From: Actinernus sp. WN-2022
Taxonomy: Eukaryota > Cnidaria > Anthozoa > Actiniaria > Actinernidae
NCBI GenBank assembly: GCA_030867875.1
Contig: JAOWCC010000930.1
Coordinates: 62,001-126,000 of the forward strand
DNA length: 64,000 nucleotides
Reading direction: 5' to 3'
Under the pieces are notes generated by a model. The model was not told the DNA's origin, made no database searches, and was given only the letters and a program-made list of their open reading frames with translations. Shown here one piece after another: positions 1 through 10,109 of the stretch. Positions within the stretch are counted from its first letter, which is position 1. Each line of letters starts with the position of its first letter. The position numbers and the translations under genes were made by a program.

Positions 1-144
1 TTGGTACCTTGTAAATAAAACAAGGAAAATATATAGTGAGATACAAAATTGAGCAAATTTGAACAGTACAGTTTAATAACAATAATAAAGCCCATAGGCA
101 AACTTACTAAAAATTGTATTATTATTATTTATTATTATTATATT

Positions 145-372
145 ACGAAACCACTGTTCCTTATGACTATAATTATTACTAATAACGCCACCTAGCCCAT
201 CGGCTATAACGCAACCACTGTTCCTTATGACTATAATCATTACTAATAAAGCCACCTAGCCCAATGGCTATAGCGCAACCACTGTTGCTAGTGACTGTAA
301 TAAATACTTATAATTAACTTTAAGCTCATCGGTAATAACACCACCACTGTTGCTAATGAAAATAAATAATAA
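145..372. repeat. ~65-bp tandem repeat, about 3.5 copies
   Basis: Units begin near 145, 209, 274 and 339 and share a core reading accactgttcc/gct followed by AT-rich sequence and cctagcccat. Later units are more diverged. The array sits just past the end of the DIRS RT/RNase H reading frame, where a tyrosine recombinase gene would be expected, so it may replace or belong to that element's 3' region. The first 140 bases are AT-rich with an (att)n run and hold no gene I can support. Confidence 0.7.
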
Positions 373-417
373 CAATAATTATGAATGGACGAACAAAAAT
401 GACAAAAAGAAAATTTA

Positions 418-1604
418 ATGCTAATTTAACTAAATCGTGAACCGTCAATCCTAATAAAGAGAACAGCCGTGTTAAAGTTCTCCGAACCAAAAAGCGACTC
501 TTGGTTAGAACCGTGAACAAAAACATCAGCACTTTAATTGTCGAACTATATAACAGTCAACGACAAATGGGTTAAAAAACCCTAATCCGTCTACCAAATA
601 ACGCCAAAAAATTGACGAAGGCCAGTATGGAACTACAATAACGCCTTGACATTGGCAAAAAAGCACATGCAAAATAACCTGAGGCATTAATCGAACAGGC
701 GGAACAAGCCAGCAAAATTCACCTGCCCACTGATGTGACAACGAATCAACACCTAACGAGCCAGGGTTGTAAAATAGAGAATAAAATCGAGCAACCTTGG
801 TATTACTAGAACTAGCAAAACAATCTAGCGTAAAGGAACCCCAACAAGCAGCTGCAAGGTCAAAATAATGATCTTTAACTCGCCAATCTTCGTAATCAAT
901 AATGCGGCTTAACAAATCTGCTTGTTCGTTGCAAGACCTCGGGATTCAATCCACACTAACCTGAAGATTTATCTCTTTAGCAAAAAGGAAAATATCTAGA
1001 GCTAACTTTTGAAGATGAACTTTGTTGCTGCCGGACTGAACGATATACGAAACAGCCTGGTTGTCAGTATACCACTTAACGGTTTTATTACGAAGAAAAG
1101 AAGAAAAACTCGTCAAGCCATAAAAAATCGAATAAAGCTCTCTCCAGGTAAACTCTGACACATTTCAACGCTGCTCCAATTCTTGTGTGAAATAGGAATA
1201 CCATTCATTGAAATGAAAGAAGCACAGCCGACATGGCTAGCGTCCGAAAAAAACTATTGTAGACGGAATATGTATAACTTTAGTTAATGACCTGAAGTTA
1301 AGTTTTTCTAAATGCGAATCCCAGAAAGACAACTCTGACTTAGAAGCGGATCTATAATCACAGGAGAATCCCATCCGACACGTTGGTCAACCAACCTGTG
1401 TAAAGACTTGGACATATTAGCTTCCACACATGACCGAAAACTAGAGAATTTGAAATAATAAGACCATTAACACGAGCAATTTCCCAGGCATGAATGGAAA
1501 TCAGAATGAACACCAAAACAGTCATCCAGATATACCACGATTTTAATTGCTTGACTGCGCCAATGCTTAACAAGCGGTCTCATAACTTTAGTGAAAATGT
1601 AAGG
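418..1604 (-). pseudogene. DIRS-type retrotransposon, RT C-terminal part and RNase H
   Basis: Read on the minus strand this continues the RT of 5595-6085. It begins with a segment carrying the YLDD catalytic box (1521-1532), then a DAS..G RNase H start near 1230, the FTWREL motif near 1150, and a DN-containing RNase H core at about 1055. A frameshift lies near 1163. The only other visible break between 1161 and 526 is an in-frame TGA at about 943 in place of an expected Trp. The reading frame fades out near 418. The combination YLDD plus WREL-type RNase H is typical of DIRS/Ngaro (tyrosine recombinase) elements. No recombinase is visible; it is lost or lies beyond the window edge. Confidence 0.85.
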
Positions 1605-1785
1605 ACCAGATAGATAGATAGATAGATCGATCGTTTATTACAAATATTTCTCACTGAATTACGGAGATTTACATTAATATGGTTCTAGATAAGTTAACTA
1701 AGTTTTAAGAAGGATATACTATATACTACTCTAATTAAACTAATGCTATATTACAATAAAAACATTCTAAATACATCGATTGTAG

Positions 1786-2016
1786 TTACTTACAATTGTT
1801 ATTGTAATCGTTTGCGCCCGATATTATAAAGGTGTTTCTATATCTATTAGTTCTACATGATGGTATACACATAGGATTTCTACTCCTTAAGGTAACAGTT
1901 GGGCGCGTTGCATTAAACGGTAGGAGGCCATATAGATTTCCCTCTGGATGCGACAGTATCCTCCGAAATAAACTCTGGCAGAGTTGTGACCTACGCGCTC
2001 TAAACCACTGTACCAC
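1786..2016 (-). pseudogene. C-terminal end of the nested CR1-type LINE ORF2
   Basis: The 76-residue reading frame has the pattern seen at the end of CR1/L2 ORF2 proteins: an RR-x-LC segment, a GLLPF segment, and a closing NRYRNTFI run. It is followed by the element's AT-rich 3' UTR and the (gata)n tail at 1610-1630. In an intact LINE it would join the RT at about 4340, but 2.3 kb of unrelated DNA lies between. A short stretch near 2030 also resembles a tRNA A box. I see no B box, so I prefer the LINE explanation. Confidence 0.65.
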
Positions 2017-2049
2017 AGAGCCAACTTACGTGGAGGCGTGTTCAAAATA

Positions 2050-4320
2050 AGATATATATATACGTACGTTCTGAGCCCGTGAACTTTTGGCAGCTAGCCG
2101 TTGCTAAGCGTGTCCAACTTCTCCCAGTCACGAATCCCAACGGGCGAGTTTCTTTGACATTGTGTTCGATTTAGGCTCGAGAAATGGGGATTACTTCAAT
2201 TAAATGGCACGAGGCTCTTGGAATAGATACTGTTGTGCTATTATTTGAGGTCTAGTTGCGGTTGGCATTGATTTTGGATGAAAATTCGAGCGCGATGTTC
2301 GAGTGATTGGGGTCGAGAAATAGCGGTTGCGTTCGTCCTTGCCATCTTTCTTAGTTGGAGAGGGCGAGGGGTAAAAATTCAACAGAATTCGCTGAAATTG
2401 CACACAGAACAGATAAAGACTCCAGGTAAGATTTCATTGATTTTATTTCAGTATTTCTGGCCTAACGGATACAACCAAATACTCGTTAAAAATCTCATAC
2501 AAACCCTTATAATTTAAAACACAAACAGAGCTTGGGTTTCCTGTGTGACAACTAGTCTTCGACTTCTAGAGCAGACAGAAACACGAGAAATTTCTATTTT
2601 TAAAGCTCAAGATTGAGATCACTGTTTTTTCATTTTTTTTGGACGCGCTATCGCTTTTTACGCTGTTCTTTGAGTTTTTTCTTGTTTGAACTCGCCAGCA
2701 TTTTTAGATGAGAATGGCTGCAAGACTGCATCGCGTCCAGTGGAGAAAGTGAAAGTCAACGGTTCTCTATAGACTATCACACAGGAACTGAAAACTGAGT
2801 TTCCTGCAAAAACAACGGCCTTTTTAAAAGCCACCACAGCAATAAAGTGAATGATTAACTACTCCAAATATTAGTTGAAATAGATAAGTTGTAGCTTGAT
2901 AACGTAAACTACACGGTGATTCTAGATTACGACTCCATATTATAAAACATGATAGGAAAAGATACATTATTCGCCGGCTAAGCAGCTAACACGGCTATGT
3001 ATTTTTGCGAGTCATTCGTATGCTTAGCCGACTAATACGTTGTTTATCAAGAAATTAGCCGGTTGAACTGCCAGTAAATACAACAGCTATAGATTCTTTA
3101 TTTTTGTTTTGTTGACTTCTACTGCACACAGAAACACGAGAAAGATCTCATTTTAAAGCTGAAGGTCTAAAACATCTGCTGATAAATTTTGTATGATGCG
3201 AGAGCGCTTTTTACATTGTTCTGTTAGTTTTTCATGTCGGTTCAAGCGTTTGGGTTTGAAATCAAAACGGCAGTGCCGCTGATCTTTCTCACTTTGCAGG
3301 TTCTGAGTAAAGACAACAGCTAGATTCTTTATTTTTGTTTGTTAATTTCTACTGCACACAGAAACACGAGAAATATCTCATTTTAAATCTGAAGGATTAA
3401 AACATCTGCTTAAACATTTGTTTATGATGCGAGAGCGCTTTTTACGTTGTTCTGTTAGTTTTTCATGTCGGTTTGAAATCAAAACGGCAGTGCCGCTAAT
3501 CTTTCACACTTTGCCGGTTTTGAATAAAGGCAACAACTAGATTCTTTATTTTTGTTTGTTGACTTCTACTGCACACAGAAACACGAGAAATATCTCATTT
3601 TAAAGCTGAAGGTTTAAAACATCTGCTAGAACGTTTGTTTATGATGCGAGAGCGCTTTCTACGTTGTTCTGTAGTTTTTCAGGTCAGTCACTTTTCCAAT
3701 TAAACTTACAAAGCTCATGTGACAATTGTTCTCGTTTTGAAAGGCCCTTTTGTGTGCAATTTCAATGGTTAATTAGGTGGCGTATGTGCTATTGTTCATG
3801 GGGGAGGAGCTTAGAAGTTCAGTGAGGTCCCGCGGGAATGTTCAAAATCCAAATTTAGCAAGCGAATTTGAGTTCCCAACATTCGTCCTAGAAATGTTGG
3901 TTTCGATAATACTAATAGCCGTCGGATTTCTACAAGAAAACGGCTGCGAGTTAGTAATATATCAAACTAACTTTTCCATACGAAACCTAAGAAATTAAAG
4001 TAATATTGAATGTGAAAATTGACTCCAAAGTGAATCAAGTGCCACTTTTCACTGTAAAAACTTCAAAATAATCCCAAATTAAAGTCAAAATCGATAATGC
4101 TTGCACTCACTCGAATAAGTTGATTGAGGGTGGAAATTGTGTATTGATATCTCTTCTACAAAAGCCAGTGGAAACCTAAACTATAAAATGGATAGTTTTT
4201 CAAAAAATGAGTAAAAACATAACCTACCTCGTGCGTTTGAGCACATTTTCTTTATTGTTTGGCTTACTATTCATTGCGTAGTTTTTGAATTTAGCGCCGT
4301 TGCTCTTAGAAATGTCCCGG
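2050..4320. mobile_element. Unclassified 2.3 kb insert with ~220-bp tandem repeats
   Basis: This separates the RT (to about 4336) and the extreme C-terminus (2016) of the nested LINE, so it is probably a later insertion. I see no transposase, RT or clear terminal repeats. It carries three adjacent copies of a ~220-bp unit (see 3085-3700) and a diverged fourth near 2560-2760. Short ORFs such as 3777-3998 have no recognisable content. Exact ends are uncertain by tens of bases. Confidence 0.5.
3085..3700. repeat. ~220-bp tandem repeat, three copies
   Basis: Copies start near 3095, 3325 and 3540. Each contains gacttctactgcacacagaa, then acacgagaaa, a ctcattttaaa block, and gatgcgagagcgctttttac. 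Copies differ by small indels, notably a missing block in the second copy. A more diverged unit lies at about 2560-2760. Confidence 0.8.
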
Positions 4321-4335
4321 ATGTGTCGCGGCATT

Positions 4336-5516
4336 CTAGGCGATGCGTTTTTGTATTCGTTCAAGTGAACAGCTAAGATAATTTGGGAGACTATAATGAA
4401 ATACCGGGCTGGCATATAACAACACAGATTGAATACAGGCAGTATAAAATTGGACAAGTTCGTCTGCAGAAACATTAGCGCGCTTAAGCTGAACTAGGAA
4501 GTATAGTCTCTTTGACGCTTTTTTTATGGTGTCCGAAATATGAGAGTTCCATTTAAGATTATTCTGTAATGTTACACCTAGAATTTTAATTTCGTCCACT
4601 TCACCAAGAGTTGCCTCCCCTACCGTAACGGTGTCATAAATTCTCGGTGTTCTAGAGAACGAGATTTTGAGTTCTTTACATTTCTTTGGATGCAATTCAA
4701 ATCTGTTCTCTTTAGACCACTGATCTACACGATTAATTACCTCCTGTGCGTGGCTGCATTCGTTCTTTTTTATTACTTCGTGAATCGTGGTATCGTCTAC
4801 ATATTTGAAAATACCATTTGCGGATGGGGCATTCAGATCATTGATCATAACTATGAATAGCCAGGGGCCTAATTTGGTACCCTGAGGTACCCCTGCCGGC
4901 ACTGACTCGCACTCTGAGAAGCAATCACTTGCAAGCTTAACACGTTGGCGCCTATTCGATAGAAAATCGCAAATCTAGTTCAGAATATGCGGGTTTATAC
5001 CGTAGTTGGGGAGCTTATTAATTAATAGGGTGTGGTCGATCAGGTCAAAAGCTTTCCGGTAATCTAAGGCAAAAACTCTGACATCATTCCCTGACCCATC
5101 GGTTGCTTTCGACCAATGGTGTATCATGCTTATCAAGGCGTGACTGGTTGACAGGTTAGGGATACACCCAAACTGGTCAGGACCAATGTGCTTGAGCACC
5201 GCCGGTTTTACGTGAGCCTGCACTACAAAATCTTCAGCCACTTTAGATAGAGTTGGTGTTAACGAAATAGGCCTTAGGCCTAGTCTTTTGTGATATCTTT
5301 AACATGTGTTAGTTTCGGGAGCGGAGTGATATTCGCACTCTTCCATAAAAGGGGCAGTTTTTCCTCTCTAAGGGTGGAATTAATAATTGATGTCACCGGT
5401 ACGGTCAATATATACGAATACTCCTTTAAGATCCAGTTCGGGATATCATCTGTGCCATTCGCTTTGCCAGCACAGATTCTATTTAACTGGGCTGTTACTG
5501 ACTCAAGGGATACCAA
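4336..5516 (-). pseudogene. Reverse transcriptase of the nested CR1-type LINE
   Basis: Three adjacent minus-strand frames (5516-5280, 5241-4975, 4902-4336) together give an RT. The order is an ANGTDDIPNW block, a RPISLTP block, FALDYRKAFDLIDH near 5060, PAGVPQGTKLGP near 4890, and the catalytic box, here YVDD rather than YADD, near 4790. It ends in an LLYASPVF segment and a RIQKR run typical of CR1/Jockey-group elements. The frames are separated by a frameshift near 5260 and a stop near 4972. The start is missing because the element is 5'-truncated at 5586. Confidence 0.85.
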
Positions 5517-5594
5517 AGGCTGGACAGCATCGCTTGAGTCGAACCGTGTGTCTGCGACTAAAGGTTGATAAGACTGTTGGGGCTCTAGGACCAG

Positions 5595-6085
5595 TAGAAA
5601 GACCGAAGGGTAAAACTGTGAACTTAAAATATTTTAAGAGTGCCAGAAAGGAACCACGAAAAACCTAAGAACGACTGATCAGGCTCGTAAATTTCAATAT
5701 GGTGATAACCGGATTTGATGTCAAAAGAAAAAGCCCAGAAACACGTTCGTTGTAAAAGTACAATAAGCATCGAGTTAGCATCTTCAAACTTAATTTTAGA
5801 TTTCTTAACAAAACAATTTACATGTCTGAGATCGAGAATCAGCCGTTTCTTACCGCTAGACTGAATAGAAACTGAAAGAGGATTAATAACAAAAGGAGGA
5901 CAAGGACACTCAATTACCGAGCCTAGATTGACTAATTCTAGAATGGCCTTGGAAACAAATGCAGGATACTGTAAAGCAGATTTATTATTACGCAGAAAAA
6001 TGGAAGGCGGCGTGTGGTAGAATGGAATCTTATAACCTAAAGCAATATTATCAAGAATAAAATAGAGGCTCCAATAGACTCCCAA
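5595..6085 (-). pseudogene. DIRS-type reverse transcriptase, N-terminal part
   Basis: This carries a KKRLILDLRHVN motif and FSFDIKSGYHHIEI, the fingers/palm signature of DIRS RTs. A frameshift near 5625 leads into a short FGLSTGP segment that stops at the aggaccag junction. The matching continuation (SGPYIF..) begins at 1604, 4 kb away. Nothing between these points belongs to the DIRS frame. Confidence 0.85.
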
Positions 6086-6159
6086 AAGGGATAACTAGCC
6101 CTTAACCTTCCTTTTACTATATATGACTGAATCTGATCCTTCTATGTATTCTGCATAAC

Positions 6160-7038
6160 TAGGGACAGTAATATCTTATCAGGTTCATTGTCATTACAGT
6201 TAAGTTGAATTCAAGATCGTACTCATCTTCATCTAAACTTTGGAGGGCAGAGAAGTGCTTAGGATGCAAGCTGGCTTGAGCTTGTGTTAGTGGATGTGCT
6301 TGTACGGAAGGGGCGATTGAATGAACTGGAAAAACAGGGGTTAGCCCAGTGGCCACGTTGCCCACAGGAGAAGCACTTGTCAGCATTTTGGTTGGCTCGA
6401 GATTGAACACGAAATGGCTGCTTGAAAGGCAAAGAAGAGTGAGGAACTTGAAAAGTGTTAAGAGGCTGAGACTGTGGTGGTGCGCGTTGAAAACGCGACG
6501 GAGTCTGTGAAGGACGCCTTTGAGCCTGCTTCTTGCTCTTAATCTTCGAAAGAGCTCGTTTCTCAGCGGACCGTAGTTTCTTTTCGTCTTCGGAATCGTC
6601 AGCAAGGTCGTCTGATTCGTACTCCTCGACCGCAGCTCAACCGGCTGGACTTTTATCGGCAAAACGTATGGACTTAATTCGTTTCTGAAGAAGGGACTTG
6701 GCATTCTCGATAGCGGAATTAACTGCAGACAGGTCACCTCCCAACAAATCAGAAGAAGCTTGCTCAATAACACCAAGCAGGTTGACGTTAAATTCATATT
6801 GCAGTCTGTTTCCCTTGTACTTGAAGGAACTAACTGCTTTACTCTCGAGTTTCAACTTCTTGATTTCGGACTGAGAAGTACTCTCGTGCTGGTTAAGCTT
6901 ACGCTTAAACTCCTCAAATTTAGAGTCCAGCTTCGAATCTAACAAATTAGTAATAAGAGAGAGGGTATCTTCATTGGACAAACCACTTGATTCTCCACGA
7001 ACAAGAGGTATACCACGACGTTCTTCACTATCGGACAT
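6160..7038 (-). pseudogene. DIRS-type gag with CCHC zinc knuckle
   Basis: The start I favour is the ATG at 7038 (MSDSEERRG), not the earlier one at 7089. The N-terminal half is acidic and Ser/Glu/Lys-rich with a FKYKGNRLQYEF block. After residue ~133 a TGA replaces what is probably a Trp codon. The same frame then continues through a basic region to a perfect CX2CX4HX4C knuckle (CFSCGQRGHWANPC) at 6334-6375. Gag-like proteins with one knuckle upstream of the RT are typical of DIRS elements. The overlapping 212-residue ORF in another frame is a shadow. Confidence 0.8.
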
Positions 7039-7215
7039 ATTTTTTAAACAATATGAAAGATAGCTAGAGACACCTTCGAGTGGTATCAACTAGCTAAACA
7101 ACTCATTATATACTGCTCCTTATTCCCCAAGGTACATCATAACACCGTGGCACTGGCAACGCCTTAACACAACATACGCACACCGATGTGCATTCCAAAT
7201 CGTTAGAAAATACAT

Positions 7216-7252
7216 TTCCACTAAGCCCCGCCCTCCTTAGTTACTGTTGCTA
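7216..7252 (+). repeat. Left half of an interrupted dispersed repeat
   Basis: These 37 bases match 24285-24321 with one difference. At 24 kb the sequence runs straight into atgtcccacaaacagtatac, while here that continuation is at 9488-9518. The intervening 2.2 kb is therefore an insertion relative to the 24 kb copy. Confidence 0.8.
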
Positions 7253-7299
7253 CGCTCTACCATGCACAATATCTGCGCAATATTCAGTCGCTTAGTCTT

Positions 7300-7513
7300 T
7301 TTAAATCTTCACTTAAAACGTATATTTTAAAATTAGCTTTTAATTTATAGTCTTTTTATAATAATTTTAATTGAGATATTTTAATGTATTTAATTAACTT
7401 GTTGTAATTTAATATATATATATTTTTATTATTCCTTTTGTAGTAATCGTAATGTAATGCGCTTTTGATCATTTTATGCGAAAGGGCGCAATAGAAATTA
7501 TTATTATAATAAT
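7300..7513 (+). mobile_element. LINE 3' end with ATT-rich tail
   Basis: This AT-rich segment ends in gcgcttttgatcattttatg, then gcgcaatagaaa and an (att)n tail. Such a gcgc..tataaa-type end followed by a trinucleotide tail is common for L2/CR1-like LINEs and the SINEs they mobilise. No coding sequence remains. Confidence 0.5.
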
Positions 7514-7554
7514 TCCTAACGATAATCATAGAAATAATACAATCATTAAATAAT
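7513..7554. repeat. 42-bp direct repeat, left copy (right copy 9415-9456)
   Basis: The 42 bases starting ttcctaacgataatc recur exactly at 9415-9456, where they run into a pure (aat)n tract. The pair brackets the Penelope copy and the 178-bp tandem repeats. It may be a tail-containing duplication or two copies of one LINE terminus. Confidence 0.75.
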
Positions 7555-7610
7555 TAAACAAGTCCAAGGACTACAGAAAAGCTGATCGAACAACGTATAT
7601 AGAGAGAATT

Positions 7611-7648
7611 CTACGATATTTCGGCTGGCCAAACCAGCCTTCTTCAGG
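7611..7648 (-). ncRNA. Candidate hammerhead-like motif of the Penelope terminus
   Basis: On the minus strand the order is CTGAAGA, a stem (ggctgg/ccagcc) with a 5-nt loop, then GAAA, then tatcgta. This matches the hammerhead core order CUGANGA - stem II - GAAA - short stem III - UH. Hammerhead motifs are known in Penelope-like terminal repeats. Stem III would be only about 2 bp and I could not draw a convincing stem I, so activity is doubtful. Confidence 0.5.
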
Positions 7649-7787
7649 TAGATCTTACAAATGACTATTTCACAATGGCAAGTATAAATATCAAGGTGAT
7701 TACACAATCTAAGAGGAAAAAGGAAATGACGTAAGTAAAAATATGGATTTGAGATAACATAAAAATACGGGTCTACAAGATAACATA

Positions 7788-8340
7788 TTAAGTTTTATCA
7801 CGTTTGTTCATGCCGAGAGGTTCGAGAGTTTTAGCTATGTCGATAAGATATGACTCTCTGGCTTTACGAATAGAGTCTCGCGAAGAAAAAAATATTTCTA
7901 AGGGGATAATTTGCATGTCAGTATTAGAATGGTTAGAGCAGGAAAGGAAATGTTCAGAAACTGTGGTGGGTTTATATTTAATATTAAATTTGTCAACTGC
8001 TCGTCTGTGTTCATTAAATCGGTCTTTGAGCCGTCGTTTAGTTTCACCGATGTATTGTAAGCGGCAGCGATTGCATTGTACCATGTAGATAACGTTACTA
8101 GTGTTACATGTGATATGTGACTTAATGAAACGGGTTTCTCCGGTGGAAGAAAAAGTGTAGCTAACGAGGCCATGATTAATGTAAGGACAAGTGGCACAGT
8201 TTTTTCCGCAGCGGAAAGAGCCAGATGGAAGAGCAGATTTGTTAGTCACATTACGTAGTTGTGTTTTGACAAGTAGGTCACGAAGGTTAGGGCAACGGCG
8301 GTGAGCAACGCGAGGCAGGTTAACAAAGACGTCTTTACAG
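7788..8340 (-). pseudogene. GIY-YIG endonuclease domain of a Penelope-like element
   Basis: The frame opens at the truncation point near 8340, with an NLPRVAHRRCPNLRDLL segment before the ATG at 8249. It continues through CGKNCATCPYI, a VIYMVQCNRC pair, QYIGETKRRLKDRF..H (the GIY-YIG core) and a C-terminal HFLSCSNH/RESYLI region, ending at a stop near 7788. Penelope proteins carry this nuclease after the RT, where it nicks target DNA. Only the nuclease end is present, so this copy cannot move on its own. The two overlapping ORFs in other frames are shadows. Confidence 0.9.
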
Positions 8341-8371
8341 CGATTAGAAGAAAACAGTATTAAATAATTAA

Positions 8372-8690
8372 ATAATTAATGTTTGGTATGTAGCGAATAG
8401 TGAAAGACACAAAAACTAGCCTATCTTATGTATTTTCGCCCAACTAGTTGATTTTTTTGCGTTATTACTCGCGCAAATGAAGTTCAGGGGGGGTTAAGCC
8501 GTTTTGAATTTTTGTTTTGGCTGTCATTTCTCCCCCTGAACTTTAATGTCAACCAAATGAAGAGGAACCCCTGCAGTTTTCTATGGGTAACATTTTAGTG
8601 AAAACCCCATGTCTCTACGATGTTGCTTTCTACCCGTAAAAATCCATCGCCCTTTCCGTTTTGGCCGCAAAGCATGCTGGGACAGTTTCA
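8372..8690. other. No gene seen; small G-run/C-run fold-back
   Basis: The only structure I see is gaagttcagggggg near 8478 facing ctccccctgaacttt near 8530, an imperfect inverted pair of about 15 bp. Confidence 0.4.
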
Positions 8691-9125
8691 TTTGCTATTT
8701 CCGAGTCCAGAACTGGATTAAATAAAGTTGCAGCGTTAAAATCATAGTTTTGGTAGTAAACACGACGAACACAACATATTGCTTGCAAATGTGGGGTAAG
8801 AAATGCGAACCTTGCAAAACTGAGGGGGGAGGGGTGGAAAATCATATGCCTTTCCTGTTAATAATGGAACCCTCCCCCATTAGAAGTGGCTAGAATGAAG
8901 TTGCAGCTTAAAATTAATGGATTTGGTAGTAAACACGACGAATACAACATACAGGTTGCAAACGTGGGGTAAGAAATGCGAACCTTGCAAAACTGAGGGG
9001 GGAGGGGTGGAAAATCATATGCCTTTCCTGTTAATAATGGAACCCTCCCCAATTAGAAGTGGCTTGAATGAAGTTGCAGCGCTAAAATCACAATGGATTA
9101 AGTGATGTGGCAGAGTTAAAACCAT
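8690..9125. repeat. ~178-bp tandem repeat, 2.4 copies
   Basis: Unit starts lie near 8710, 8890 and 9066. Shared blocks include ggtagtaaacacgacga, ggggtaagaaatgcgaacc and ggtggaaaatcatatgcc. The third copy breaks off after about 60 bases. Short ORFs on both strands here are by-products of the repeat. Confidence 0.85.
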
Positions 9126-9414
9126 GGTTTCTGTACTCGACGCGACAACTGCCATGCGGCATGAACTGCGGAAGGCTGTCGGTTCGCGAGCTTGTGATGA
9201 CATTCAATGCACTTGGATGGAAAATAACGATCGTTTCAAGAAGAAACTTTTTTCGCTGATGTTTAGGCCACTTATTTCCACGAGAAGTGCTCCAAAATCC
9301 CAGTTGAGCCTTAGTAGGTGAAAAATAACCATACACCCACGATCACTACCATGACGTAGCTAACATCGAACACGCATGTTGGATTATCGTTAGCGGTATC
9401 TACTAGTTCCTTTG

Positions 9415-9450
9415 TTCCTAACGATAATCATAGAAATAATACAATCATTA

Positions 9451-9489
<39 letters not shown>
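9415..9489. repeat. Right copy of the 42-bp repeat plus (aat)n tract
   Basis: An exact match to 7513-7554 is followed by about 11 aat units ending at 9489. Immediately after, the 24 kb-type dispersed repeat resumes. Confidence 0.8.
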
Positions 9490-9490
<1 letters not shown>

Positions 9491-9545
9491 TCCCACAAAC
9501 AGTATACATTTTTACTAGTCCCCCGCGGCGACTTCCATTTCACTA
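9488..9545 (+). repeat. Right half of interrupted repeat with a TIR fragment
   Basis: 9488-9518 matches 24320-24350. From 9519 the bases cgcggcgacttccatttcac match the terminal repeat of the short palindromic element at 24349 and of the 900-bp element at 58084. About 13 bases of that terminus are missing here. Confidence 0.7.
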
Positions 9546-9606
9546 CATGTAGCTGGTCATGTAGTTATTCCTTGTAGCGAAGCTACAACATCAAGCTATC
9601 GACCTA

Positions 9607-10062
9607 TTGAAGACATACAACCAACTGATATACCTCAAACATCTACGACGCAACAAGATGGAGGATCAGATCACTGTAAATCCCTGCAACAAGATGGCGG
9701 AACAGATGGATCGGATCACTGTGAAAAATCCAAGGCGCGTAGCTGCTGGAAAAGCATTGGCAGAAAGCAATCGACGGGCTAGAGAAGCATTGAAACGCGA
9801 GTTGGTGCGTGAATGTGAAGTGGTGCAAGAAAGTGTGGTAGCTAAACCTGAACCCGGCTTTTTAGATAACATATCTACTAACACTACGCTTGCAGCTATT
9901 GGCATAGGCGTGGCGTTGATAGGGCTGTACTATCAATACAATAACAACGCGAAACGTTCTGAGAGCTGTTGTAGCTATTCGCCTACACCGCAGGGTAGTA
10001 TATCGCGTGATCCCGAACAACATACAGCACCCTCAACGGTCGCGTTGTCGGATATGGAGTAG
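9607..10062 (+). CDS. Small basic single-membrane-span protein of the Polinton-type fragment
   Basis: 151 codons if begun at 9607. The internal Met at residue 18 (9658) or that at residue 30 is also plausible, because the first 17 residues look unlike the rest. A basic helix (NPRRVAAGKALAESNRR, about residues 41-57) is followed by a hydrophobic segment, TLAAIGIGVALIGLYY (about 93-108), then a Ser/Pro/Thr-rich tail. Basic N-terminus plus one span suggests a virion- or membrane-associated protein. No enzymatic motif is present. It ends 47 bases before the next ORF on the same strand. Function is unknown. Confidence 0.6.
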   Translation: MKTYNQLIYLKHLRRNKMEDQITVNPCNKMAEQMDRITVKNPRRVAAGKALAESNRRAREALKRELVRECEVVQESVVAKPEPGFLDNISTNTTLAAIGIGVALIGLYYQYNNNAKRSESCCSYSPTPQGSISRDPEQHTAPSTVALSDME

Positions 10063-10109
10063 ATGCTACACCATTTGAAGACTAGAACCATAGATAGTAT
10101 TGTGCAAAA

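Larger units (their letters stand above)
1610..5586 (-). mobile_element. CR1-type LINE, 5'-truncated, inserted in the DIRS RT
   Basis: The element lies between two copies of aggaccag (1602-1609 and 5587-5594), which I read as an 8-bp target duplication. The DIRS RT frame stops at one copy and resumes at the other. The 3' end at 1610 is a short (gata)n tail next to a 3' untranslated region, as in many CR1/L2-like elements. It starts inside the RT domain, so it is 5'-truncated. It is itself interrupted between about 2050 and 4320. Confidence 0.85.
7558..8358 (-). mobile_element. Penelope-like element, 5'-truncated
   Basis: An 801-bp insert is flanked by a 13-bp direct repeat, attaaataattaa (7545-7557 and 8359-8371). 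It holds only the C-terminal GIY-YIG part of the ORF on the minus strand and a 3' end that includes a hammerhead-like motif. The RT domain is absent, as expected for a 5'-truncated copy. Confidence 0.85.

Noticed and set aside
1..420. DIRS tyrosine recombinase
   Set aside because: Expected downstream of the RNase H on the minus strand, but only tandem repeats are visible.
2000..2045. SINE head (tRNA-like A box)
   Set aside because: An A-box-like ctctgtggtacagtgg is present but no B box follows, and the downstream frame reads as a LINE C-terminus.
6159..6797. 212-codon ORF as the DIRS gag
   Set aside because: The zinc knuckle and gag composition are in another frame; this ORF is a shadow.
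7804..8197. ORFs of 94 and 99 codons overlapping the Penelope domain
   Set aside because: Shadows of the GIY-YIG frame, which contains the conserved motifs.
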